Shown: positions 26,501 to 38,500 of the stretch, one piece after another
How positions within the stretch are numbered: the stretch's first letter is position 1
How the letters are laid out: each line of letters starts with the position of its first letter
Origin: Phoronis australis
Taxonomy: Eukaryota; Phoronida; Phoronidae
Assembly (NCBI GenBank): GCA_002633005.1
Contig: NMRA01000237.1
Coordinates: 184,769 to 248,768, forward strand
Reading direction: 5' to 3'
DNA length: 64,000 nt
Position numbers and translations under genes: made by a program
Notes under the pieces: model-generated
The model's input: only the letters and a program-made list of their open reading frames with translations
The model's database searches: none
What the model was told of the DNA's origin: nothing

Positions 26501-29500
26501 TTCTATTGTTGAATCTAATGTCAAAGAACAACTTGATACTGTTCCAGAAGATCAGCTCACTGATATTGCTGTTACTGAGTCTGAAAAATCCAATGAAGTA
26601 GACACTGAAGTGAGCTTAGAGAAACTGGATCAACTTGTAAATGTTGAGTTCTTTGCCAAAGAGCAAGACCAGCCTCTTTCTTTAGACAACACTGCTTCTG
26701 TACCAGACACTGAAACTGATGTAACCAGTGAGCAAGTCTTTGGTGTTGACTTAGAAAGAACTGACAAAGAAGCTGCTGTTGAGTCTTTTGTTAAAGAACA
26801 ACAGCAATTCGTTCCCCAGGAGGATTTTACTCTGGTGCCAGAGACTAAAACGGACGTGTCCAGTGCGAAGGATGTTGACGTCAGCTTAAAAGTAACTGAC
26901 AAACATACTGTTCAGTCTTTTGTGAAAGAACTGCTTGAGACAGTTCCACAACATCAGATAACAGATGTTGCAGTTACTGACATGGAAAAATCCGGTGAAG
27001 TGGAGATCAAAATTAACCTGGGGACAGTTGACAAACCTGTTGGTGTTGAGCTGTATGTCAAGGAACAAGAGGAGTTGGCTCCTCAAGAACTGTCTACTGT
27101 TGTTGAAGGCACTGACACTGACATATCACGTCAACAGGATGTTGTCATCGACTATGAAGAAACAGATGCAGTGTCTGCTTTTGAGTTCTTTGTCAAAGAA
27201 CAACACCAGTCTGATACTGGAGAACTTGCTTCAGTAGTAACTAAGACTGAAATTGAAATACCAAGAGAACAAGATGTTGAAATCAGCTTTGAGAGAACTG
27301 AAAAACCAGTTGCTGTTGAATCTTTTGTTAAAGAGCAACAGGAATCTGTTTTCCCAAAAGGGACAACAGACGTTACAGGAACTGACACTGGCTTGCCCAG
27401 TGAAGAAGTGGTGGAAGTCACTTTGGAAAAAAGTGATGAACAGTCTTTCGCTGTGTCATTTGTCAAAGATCGGCAAAAGTCTGCTTCTGAAGAACTGTTG
27501 ACTAACGTTGAAGACACAGAAACCGAAGTTCCATGTGAACAAGATGTTGTCATCAAGTTTGAGAAGCCTGAAACAGTGCCTGCTGCTGAATTATTTGTTG
27601 AGCAGCAACACGAGCCTTCTGTGCAAGAACAAGATAGTGTTGTAACTGATATAAAATCAGAGTCTAAACAACAAGATATTGAAATCAGGTTAGAGACAAC
27701 TGACAAACCTCATACTGTTGAGGCTTATACAAAAGAACACCAGGTGACAGTTCCACAGGAACAAACAACTCCCCATGCCATTGTTTCCGATATCAATGTT
27801 GAGACGACAACAGTGGTTGAAGATCAGATTCCGAAAGTTGACAAGGAGTTGCATCCTGTGCAGGTGACCACGGTGATCTCAAGTGACCAGAAAGGTACAA
27901 AGCAACATGTTGGCTGTTTGTCCACTGTCTCTTGTTGGACACTATGATGATATGTTTAGGTTGCTTGGTTCTTGTTGGTAGCTATTACTGAACATGCTGC
28001 ATTACTTTGTTTTGTTCTAGCTGTCTACTTTCTACTAAAATATTCTCATCTTACTTAGCTTCTGTGTATCAGTATGCTTTCTTAATCTTTGCTGATATTT
28101 AGCTTGCTTATTTTGTTCTTGCGAAGGATTTAAACTTCTGTCCGTCCCTTTCCCAAACTTATGGTGTCATAAGATGTCTTTATTGTTTCTTAATTGTTCC
28201 CATTCATACGTGTTAGCTTGTATTCCTGCATTTATCTCCCTTTGACCTTGCCAGTCCTCCCCTTTCCCCGTTTAACAACGCTGTGCACTGGTAAACATAG
28301 TGTTACTCCCTGTTAGACATATAAGACCATTTATCTTTTCAGGTCACAGGTATCTATTAAGATCCTTGTTGTTACCTCAGTGCACGAACTTGTCATGCAT
28401 GATCTACTGTTTATTGCTCATTTGAAACTGTTTTAATGACATGCCTGCGTCTACATTTAAAGTGAAAAATCTTTAGCCTGTGGATGATATGTACCCATTG
28501 TTTCCATAAGATTATACGTCAAGTTCTTAACTGATTTTACCTCTGAACTAAGCTTAAGGTACGTTTTCCTCGCACTATTGGTTTAGCTACTTTCATCCTT
28601 TTATTTTTCCAGCATCAGACTACTGACTGTAATTTACAAATCTTACTCTTAACTGTCACTTCAAATTCTTCCTCACAAATTCTTTTTCATTTCCATTGAT
28701 TCTTTTGCTTAACTATTGCCAAAACTGATCATTATTCTTAAAGATGTAATCGAAACTTTTCCAGAAGTGACAGAAGCTCAGCCAGAGGTAGTTGATCTCG
28801 ATGTACTAGATGCACCCACTGAGGCTGGAATTACGGTTGTTGTGGACCAAGAACATCTCACCGCTGAACAGGAGGAACGTCCCCTTATGGAGACCACGGA
28901 AGCAACAGAGGAACAGCCTACTCAAACTGTGATCGAATTTGTGTTTGATGATGTTGTAGTTTCCGAGAAACAGACTGGTGAGTTCACACTGGATAATGTT
29001 AACATGTCTGTCAAGTTGTTGAAGAGTGCAGTTTACTGCTGTTTTCCCTGTGCAAAAATGTTTCATATACCAAAAGACTTTCAGAGCACCAAAAGTTGTT
29101 GACAATTCTTCAGTTCTTTGGTACAAAATAGTTGTTTCCTAGTTTTGAAAGGCTATCTGTTGTGGAGAATAAGTTGGTGAGGAATAGATTAGATAATCAC
29201 TTACTTAGAGATGATTCAGGTTAGATGCAGACATTTCGGCCTGGTCCGCCAGGCTTTTTTCGATGACTGAGGGGTTTCCCGCCTTTCCCTTATTAAGTAT
29301 GGCCCCAGTTCAAGAGGGGGCGCTACCTGATGATATTTATGGATTCTTTCAACGTGCGAGCATACCAATTCTGTTCTTTGGCTAAGATGTTGGATGATTC
29401 AAGGGAGATGGCGGACCAAGACGAAACATCTGCGTCTAACCTGAATTGTCTGTAAGTAAGTGATTATCTTCTATTCAAAAGGCTACCTGGTTGTTAATTT

Positions 29501-32500
29501 TGTCAATAATTGTTTTCTTATGACAGCTATAGGCTATCATCCTAACCATGAGGTGGAGTTTTCTGTTGAGGAATTTTATAAAATGCTATTTTATTTTCTA
29601 CCATATTCTGTCCTTAAAAGATGAATTACAGTTAGTTCTCTAAACTTCTTGGTTGAAGAGTGGCAGTTTTTTTCTATAATTATGTAGTAGCGGATCCAGA
29701 GATGTTGCCCAGAAGATGCAGACTGCCTCTTTGGCCACCTTTGTGTTACCATAATAGAGAAATATGAAGTGCCTTCTTTTATTGTCCTTGATTTGGTCAT
29801 GATCCTGGGTGTGCTGCTGGCATGGTATTTAAATTTTTGACAGACCTGCCTTTGCAGCAACACAGGGTGTCCCAAAAATGTAGTCCATACTTCAGTGTAA
29901 TTCCTGGACTTCAAATTTAATTCCCGTGGACCAAACTCTGCGCATGGGCTTAAGGTACAGTTACACCTTGCGGTGAAAGTAAGCATCTGAGCCATCATGT
30001 ATTCTGTATGCACGGGAATGCCCAAACAAAAGATTCAGTTTTTGGAGAAGGAAAATTCATTGCGCAGTGATACTGGAAACTCAAAAAGTCAAAGAAATAC
30101 CTTTGGTGTAAACACTTCTTTTTTAGTCTCCTCTTCACGAAGTTAAATCAGTAATGTTGCTCCTTACTCAACAAACAAAGCAGTTATTGTCATTTGAAGT
30201 GTGAATACATTTTTGGGACATCCTGTGTTATTCTTGCATGGAGTGGCATGATGTAGTCTTCATGGTTTCTCTTTCGTTTGTCCCTTGCATGCAGACACTC
30301 CAGAAGCTGTTTATGTAGCTGTTAGCCAGTATAATGCCCAGTCTGCTGAGGCCATGAGTCTGCAGGCTGGAGAGAAAGTCCTAGTCTTAGATGACTCTAG
30401 GACTGACTGGTGGCTTGCTCAGAAACTGTACGACAAGACTGAAGCATGGGCGCCTGCCATGTATCTTCAGCCGCTAGATGAGTACTGCAGACGACTTGAG
30501 GAAGTTGTAAAACTCACGGCAGAAGATTTGCATGCTGATAGTGCTGAGAGTAAGATAACTGCACGTTGTATTCACGTTAATTTCCTGCCATTTCCCACAC
30601 TTGGTTTGGGTCTTCAGTGTTTTTTGGGTGCTTCGGTTGTTAGGTGCCTCTATCTTTACATGAAATTACTGGCATCTTAATATTTCTCTTGGAATTCTGA
30701 TGTTTTTGCACTGTAATTAGTGGGTACCATGCCTGACTTTGGCATATAGGGGATTCAGCAATATTTTTTTACATTGTTGAATAGGCTTTAAAGTTTACTT
30801 GTGATTTGAGTACAAAATGTAACCCGATGAAACGCACCTCTGTTCATAGTTCCTCCATTCAAAGATGGTTGTCTGATGACATGGTATTTAATGTCCTCAT
30901 GCAGTTATGTGCTTTGTAAATTTATTATTGGCTCATCGGTCACCTTTTTTAAGAAAATTGGTGCAAAATGTGTTTCTGTTGATCAAGATTTAAAGATGTC
31001 TCATTTGAATAAATTTAATGACGTAGAGCCTCTCTAGCTTGTAAGACGCAAGTCCGGACTAATTTTATGACTAACTTCTTCCAGATTCTGATTCCGACGA
31101 AGTCCCAGCTTCTCCTATCGTCCAACTAGAACCCTCTCGTCCCCATTTCATCTTGCCCCTTCAAAGTCAGTACATCAGCGATGGCCAACCAACCAAATTC
31201 CTGTGCAAAGTGGCGGGCACACCCACTCCGCACGTCACATGGTTCAAGGAGGCAACCATCTTGGAACCATGTGACGACTTCCGTATGCTTTACCTTGATG
31301 ATAACACCTGCATGCTGTTAATTACTGATACCTTTCCTGAAGATGCAGGGATCTACACTGTGGCTGCAAAGAATGAAGTTGGCTCTGCCTGTAGTTCTGC
31401 TCATCTAGTTGTACATGAAGGTGATTGGTGCTAACAGCATTCTTCTGATAAGCATGAATGTTCATCGCCATGAATGTTCATGGCTATGAATGTTCAGTGG
31501 CGTGTTGAAGCTTTGAGCTAACAGTGCTTTTGAGCCCATCGTCAAGTCAGGTCGGAAACCTCTGTTGGCTCGAAGCTACTCCAAGTTTTTAACACAGTAT
31601 CCAGCTTGTGCATTCTTCTCTGTGACTACTTACTAGATCCCACTCTGGCGTGAGGATCAAATTTTTAGATAGTGACTGGAGCTTTGCTTAAGTTTTCTTG
31701 GCTAGGTTTGAAATGAGTGATTGAAGTACAGCAAAACTTACAAAAATGAGACGTGCATCACTTCGTTTTTCGCTTAACTCGGGCAAAGTTCCATGGTACG
31801 GTTGTTCTAGTTTGTGCGCCCCACCCTTCAGATTAGTCAGATATCCCCTTTCTCATATAAACTCTCGATCCTGTTTCATGTTTCACTGTCAGTATATCAT
31901 GGTTTCACGCCTGAAGTCATCAGATACTGCAAAAAATACAGTCCTGCTTTAGGTTGGTTTTCATTCTTCAGTGATTCATATGTTTCTGTGTCAGCAAATA
32001 CATGTTACGTTTAGTAGCTAGAAGACAACCTTTTTTACTTTGTAGTAATTTATATGGATGCATGTAAAACACAGGCTTGAAGCAGTTGTAGACCCGCATT
32101 TTGTGCAAAAAGCAAACTTTCGATTGAGACTACTTGCCATAAGTTGGTCTCAACTTACTGAGATGAGTAGGGATTTCTGTTTTCAAAGTAATGACAGCTC
32201 GTTATTTCTTGAAACCATGCCCGGAACATCAAATGACCTACAGAGATAAGCTGCTTTGTATAGCCTGGTTTCAAGCAATAATGAGCTGCCAGTTGTTGGA
32301 AGCCCTGCGATCATCTCCAGTTTGACTAAGGAACGATTCAATACCAGTTTCGTAACTACAGTAAGTGGTCTTAATCAAAAGATGATTTTTGTAATGGAAG
32401 GTGGATTAATTTTTATTGCAGCTACTTTAAAGGTACTCCCCATAGATATACCATGGAACACTTGATTAATTACTTTGGCATGTCACAAGTGCAATAACTC

Positions 32501-35500
32501 CATTATTATTTTCTTTGCATTAGCTTTCAATTTGGTATAAGATGATTTGCAACTGTGCATCTGATCTCACATAATTAGTCATAATCCCATTGCTGACGTC
32601 ACACTATATGTTGATATCCCTGACCAATATTTATTAACATCCCTGACCAATATCAATTAACAGTTCTGATCAGTATGTATTAATATCCCTGACCAATGTG
32701 AATCGATATCTCTGACCAAAATGTATTCCCTGACCAGTAGTTATGTATTCATATTCCTGGCCAGTTTGTATTAATATATTTGACCAATATGTATTTATAT
32801 GTCTGACTAATGTGTATTAATATATCTGACCAATATGTATTAATATCCCTGACCATGCTGAATATTCTATAACCCAGGTGTTGGAGCTCCCACGTTCAAA
32901 TATAAGCCCAAGTTCCAGCAGGTTGAGGCTGGAGAGTCTGCCTTATTTGAGTGTGCCCTCACAGCAGCGCAGGTACCAGAGGTAAGACCAGTTGTATCCA
33001 ACTTACTCACTTCTCATTCTGGTGGATGACAGTGAGGTCTTTTTGAGAGTAGCTAGTGTCACGATACAAAACTTTTGTTTTGAAAAATGTTCGCCCAAGG
33101 CAATGTGTTTGCATCATTTGTCGCAGTCCAGGTAAAACATGCATACTGCATTAAGTTCAAAAGTTGTAACTAGAAAGTAAATTAAAAATATGGTAAAGTT
33201 TCTTTAAAACACAATACGAGAACTTGTTTTTTCAAAATTTTCATCTAAAATGTAAACTGAAAGAAAACTTTTGGAAATTTTTGTTGTGTAACTGTCATCA
33301 ACAAAAATCAAGGTTTCAGACTGTGAACATCGAAACCTGATTCTGTTTTAAGTTTATTTAAAACTTCCCGCTCTAATCTACCTTTAGGAAATGCCTTCAA
33401 CCCCCACCAGTGGCTACGTTAGGCCACGACACTATTGGATTGTAATGGACTGTCTTGAGTGACTAGAGTTCACTCGGGTCAGTTCAGGCCAGCTGGGAAA
33501 TGGTTTTCTTTGTTCCCAGGTTAAACTGATAGTTTCTAAATAAGTATGTGGACTTGAGTCTAGGGAATGATTTACCTTTGTCAAATTTTGACGAAAACAA
33601 TGAAATTCAATGTGAATCCACAATGAACTACTTTGTGCAGTGCCACAGAACTAAGTGATCTGTTCTTAGGGCAAGTTTTGCCGCCGAAATAAGTTCTTCA
33701 CATCAAGATGTTTAAATTTTGAAGAGTTTGTAATTCTCAGTGCGATCTCGCTTCTTCATTAAAAGTAGTTCCACTTACAGTCCAGGACTAATTTTGATGT
33801 TTATTGATAGTGAATTATCTTTTATTGAACTTTGATGAAAACAACAGTCCAGGACTAATTATCATGTTTATTGCTCTCACAGTATGTGCAGGTAATAACT
33901 TACTCGAGTTTTTGATAGATACGTGTCTGGTTCAGTCGCTGAAGTCTCTGAGATTGCGTCACGACCATTTCACGTCATGTGTTTGCCTTATCATTGGCTG
34001 AAGCTCTGGCTTATATCTTCCAGGTCCAATGGTACCACAATGATCATCTCATCTCTTTTGATGATTACCCTAACTCAGAAACTAATGTCGTATCTGATGG
34101 GACCACCCACACGGTCTCTCTAGCACTGCAGCAAGTCCGACCTGAAAACTCTGGTGCCTACAAGGTTACATGCACCACAGAACAAGGCGAAGCTACAATG
34201 ACCGTATCTCTAATAGTCAGCGGTGGGTATTTTTACATGCTATTATCTACTCTGGTATAATTATTAGTTGCCTCTGTCAGATGGGAAAAGGGTATGGTTT
34301 TAATTATCGATCATAGCATTATTCCCTCTTGAACGTATCTATAAGGTCCAATAAAAAGTATAGAGGTTGCTGTTGCTGTTATTGGTTTTTATTTCCAGAA
34401 ATAAAAATGATGGCTAAGCTTCAAAGAATAAGAAATTCATTGCGGCAATCTATGATTGGATGAACCTAAACCTGATTAATTGAAATACATTGCAAATATC
34501 TAAAGTAAAGGTAGACCGAGTAAAATTTGCGTGTGCCACAAATAGTCTATATCATAGTCCCTCGGTTACACTGTTTATTAGAATGATGGGCTTGTGTTAA
34601 TATGTTGAAATGTATTGAGAAACGTTTCCAGCAGCCAAGTCTTGAGTTTTGTGTGAGTGAAAGAATCCCTTTCATGCACAAGAATTTCAATGTTGATGAA
34701 CCGTCTGCAAAAAGGATCAGGCAGCCTTGTGGGGCATCATAGGGGAAAGTGGGGCTAATTGTAACATGGCTCAGTTTTAACACTCCTGTGGACCAAGTTG
34801 TCCTTCAAGCAAAAAACGTTTCAAACAACCCCACTCTCCCCTGTATTCTTTAGGGACTGAATGCAAAAACTGAAAAATGAAAACTTGATTCAAACTTTTA
34901 TCAGAAACCCAAAAAGCAACGACCGACTTCCGTGATAAGTTGCAGCGGGCTCACGTCAAGGTGGTAGAGAAGAGTTCCTCTCGAAGGTCTTCACAAATTG
35001 AGCAGCTGGACTTCAGAGATCATCTCAGAGAGATCGAGTGAGTAGACATTTTCAGACATCGTCTTGAAAATAACGAAACTGGTTTAAGTATGTGTTCAGA
35101 ATGGGTAGGAGGAGGGTAGTGAATTGTTTAGGTTGCAACAGTAACAATTCTCTAGTTTGGGCATTTCCTAAAACTTGGGACATGGAAATTCTGGCCGAAT
35201 TTCGTTTTTCTTGATTCTAAAGATTATGATGTGGGCAATTTAGGTTTTCATCAAAGTTCTCAAATGTCGGACAATTTTGCGTTTTTGAATCAATGGAGTT
35301 TGAAAACAGACTTGATAGTTCTTAAAATCGTAAAAGTTAGCCAGCAATGTGACGTTTTCACGCGCCCTCGTAGTGTTTAATTCCGAAGTGAACGGTCGTG
35401 TGTTGTTGATTTTCATAGCCAGCATTGCCAGATGTTTCTAAAATTTGGTACAAGCTCCAACCTTGAGCAAAATAATTAATTTTTCACTGTCCCAAATGGG

Positions 35501-38500
35501 AATATTTTTACCATATTTATGCTATGGACACACCAACATCAACTTAATGGCTAAGGCCATCCGAGTCCTCTCTCTGCTTCTCTTAATGCTTTTGTTAACT
35601 CTAGTTGTTTATTGTTTGTATGTTAATCCTCCTGCTTCAGTGTTTCATATTGTCTTCTGCGTTTGTCGTATAATTTACTGTTCCCAAGTTGGCTTCATGT
35701 AACTAACATTTTTGTATTTTCTACTACCGAAGTATCTATAGACCCGGCTTCTGTCAAAGAAACGAAATTTTGATTTCGACTACTTAACCATTTTGGAACT
35801 GACACAAACTTCCTTTCTCAGATGAGAGGGGATTTATGCTCTTAGAAAAAACTGACAGAGCTTTGTTGCTAGAGACCGTGGTCAGCGCATAAAATGACAC
35901 ATCGTGGCAAACCAATTTGTAGAGCCTGGTCTCAGCTCTTTCCATGAATAGAATTCACCTGTAAAATCACGTACTAAAAACAGCTTACTTGAGATCGATT
36001 TTTGATTATGGTAAATGGTTTAAATCAAAGGGTAGTTTTTGTGATGAACAGCGAGTTGATCACTGCTTAAATGTTTTTTGTAATCTCTTCTGTTCTTTTG
36101 TATTGTGTTGTATTGTATCATTGTTTAGCATGCTACGTAGAATTACTAAAATCCATTCTGTCTCCTGTCCGTGTACCACATACGAGATCTCTACACAATT
36201 TTGGTAGTAGTAGATTTAGATGTTTTCAAGTAATTTAGTTCTAACTTTAGCCTGAGGCACTCACCAACTTTCAAGCCAATGAGCTAATTTTGCGGCCTGA
36301 AGAATTCAATATTTGGTTTTCTTAAATATAGACTAACAACACTTTTGCACTTCACAATCACATTTCACAGCAGATTTATAGGGAGCTTTGTATTTCTGCC
36401 TGCCTTGCCTCGCTGCATCTCACTGTGCTTAGACAAGGTTTTTAGCTGACTTCGCAAATATTTTTAAGTCTGGTCCGCATGCCACTTGCACATCATATAT
36501 TCTTTGGGGTTTTTAGTTTTTCCATCAGGTTCTTGGTCCGAATCTTACGCCAAGACACTCTCATGAATTTATCAAAGTCATGTCATCTTTGCACAAATCA
36601 GATGACTTGGTTAAGACAATTTTCACTTTTGACACCTTTGTTATGTGGAAACTAACACCAAGGCACTTCATATAAATTAACTACTTTTATTGACTCTCTC
36701 CTTCGACCAAAAGTACGTCTTGGTTAAGGCAACTGTCTCTTACATAGGCATCGTTCTTATGTCTAGTTCATTTAACAATCTGCAAAAGTAACACCCTTTT
36801 TCTGCACATTCACAATTCACCACGCTGCATTGGTTTAGATATGGTACCACTTCACTCGACTAGCGTTCACCAGGTACTCGTGACTAAAAGCAAGTATTAA
36901 TCATACTATGTTGCTAACTCACAGGAAAATTCGCTTTGGTACCAGGCGGTCCCTGACAGAACAAATTGACTTCAGATATTTACTTAAACCTGTTCCCAAA
37001 CGAATGTAAGTGTAACTCGTATACTGAATGTCTTAACTCTATGTGCTACTAATTATGTGTCAATAATTTCCTGTTATTTTGTAAAACGTGTTGTAAACCT
37101 GTTAATGGAAAAGCAGTAAATTCTTTTGTTTTCAATTTCAGTTTTTTACGCCTGATGGTAATGCAACTAAATATTTGTTGGGGGGGGGGGTCTTAAAATG
37201 TGACATTGGGATTTTTATTTTCTAAACTATTGTCATGGTGCATATGATAACAGCAAATAGATTTCTCCGTATCTCTATGTATTGGAGTCTTGTTAGATGC
37301 TCATTGTTCTTGTTAAAGAGCTGCGTCATTTCTTATTCAGGCTAGGGAAAGGATAGATTACAGCAATGCGCCCAAATTGTCGAGTAAATACCAAGATCCT
37401 TTTTTAAACCCATAATCATTTTTGTGCTTTGGTAACATTTTTGTTGTTTGGTCTGCGTTTCAACTGTGCATATAATACTTTGGATATGGGATTTGTCCAT
37501 TCACTCTCTAATTTTGTCTGCATTACTGCTGCACAAAAAGCAGCTATCAGATTTTGTACATATAGAAGGTATGGATTTCTATTAAGTCATGCTACCTTGG
37601 GACTACCTGGTGATTTGTATGCTGCAAAAGATAACTGGAATATATAAACACATACTTTAATTGTCTACTTTCTCACAAAGTTAAAAATACAATTTGGTAA
37701 ATAAAATTTTAGTTTGTGTGTATGTCGAAGTTCGTTTTCGGGCTAATAAGTCACGGATTTGATGAGCTTTAGCAATGTTGACTCATCATTTCCTTTGTTT
37801 TCTAGACAAGAGCCAATACCAGTATCTGACGAGAGAGCTCCATTCTTCACTGTCGTGCCAAACAGTGCACATGTCAAAGAAGGCGAGCCTGTCAAACTCA
37901 CACTCACGGTCACCGGGAACCCCCAGCCAGAGGTCACGTGGTATCACGACACCACGCTCATTGAGACTGGAGATGTGTATAAGGTGACAGAGTCAGAGAC
38001 CGGAGAATGGACAGTGGAGTTGGCCGAGGCATTCCCTGAGGATGCCGGCTTGTACACAGCCATAGCCTTCAACCAGGCAGGTGAAATCAGAACGGAAGCT
38101 ACGCTCATTGTGGAAGGTATGTCTTGGCATGCTGACACGAATGTCATATCTAGACCACTGTGTGTTGTGCTGACATGTGAGAATACAAAGTAGCAGCAAA
38201 TGGTTTATTCAGGAACAAACAAACTTACACATTGGCACTATTCTCATCGTGCGCAGAACTGTATTGTTTGTTCTGCTCTGTCAGTGTAGCACTTGAACTG
38301 TGACTGAGCCACTCTTTCTGAATTTGTATCTGGATACCAGGTCACAAAAAAGATCTGTTGAACCGTGGCAATTGTCACAGCTTTTCCACTGAATCACCTG
38401 CATCTGAATGAGTTACCCAAAATGGAATGAGTTTACACCCTTCACTTTAGTTCAAACCTTTAAAGAGAAAAAAACAGCATATTCGGTGTTATTCTCACTA

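Larger units (their letters stand above)
28978..30294 (+). other. Intron 11 with two inverted-repeat elements
   Basis: Holds a foldback element at 29182-29476 and a TIR element at 29859-30229. A minus-strand open frame (29591-30025) overlaps the second element and has no recognised protein similarity. Confidence 0.7.

Noticed and set aside
19496-27706. Series of antisense and +2/+3 frames across exon 10
   Set aside because: They recur with the 135/810-base periodicity of the sense repeat and are shadows of it.
29591-30025. Minus-strand 144-codon frame as a transposase
   Set aside because: It overlaps the TIR element but shows no catalytic motif I recognise and extends beyond the element's left end.
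30295-31420. Assignment of the gene to obscurin because of the SH3
   Set aside because: In obscurin a RhoGEF-PH pair follows the SH3; here an Ig follows and no DH or PH sequence is visible anywhere in the window.
32058-32249. Open frame of 63 codons in intron 13
   Set aside because: No acceptor and donor pair in matching phase, and its composition does not resemble linkers or Igs.
37429-37647. 72-codon frame in intron 17
   Set aside because: No splice context and no recognisable domain; joining exon 17 to exon 18 directly already satisfies phase 2.
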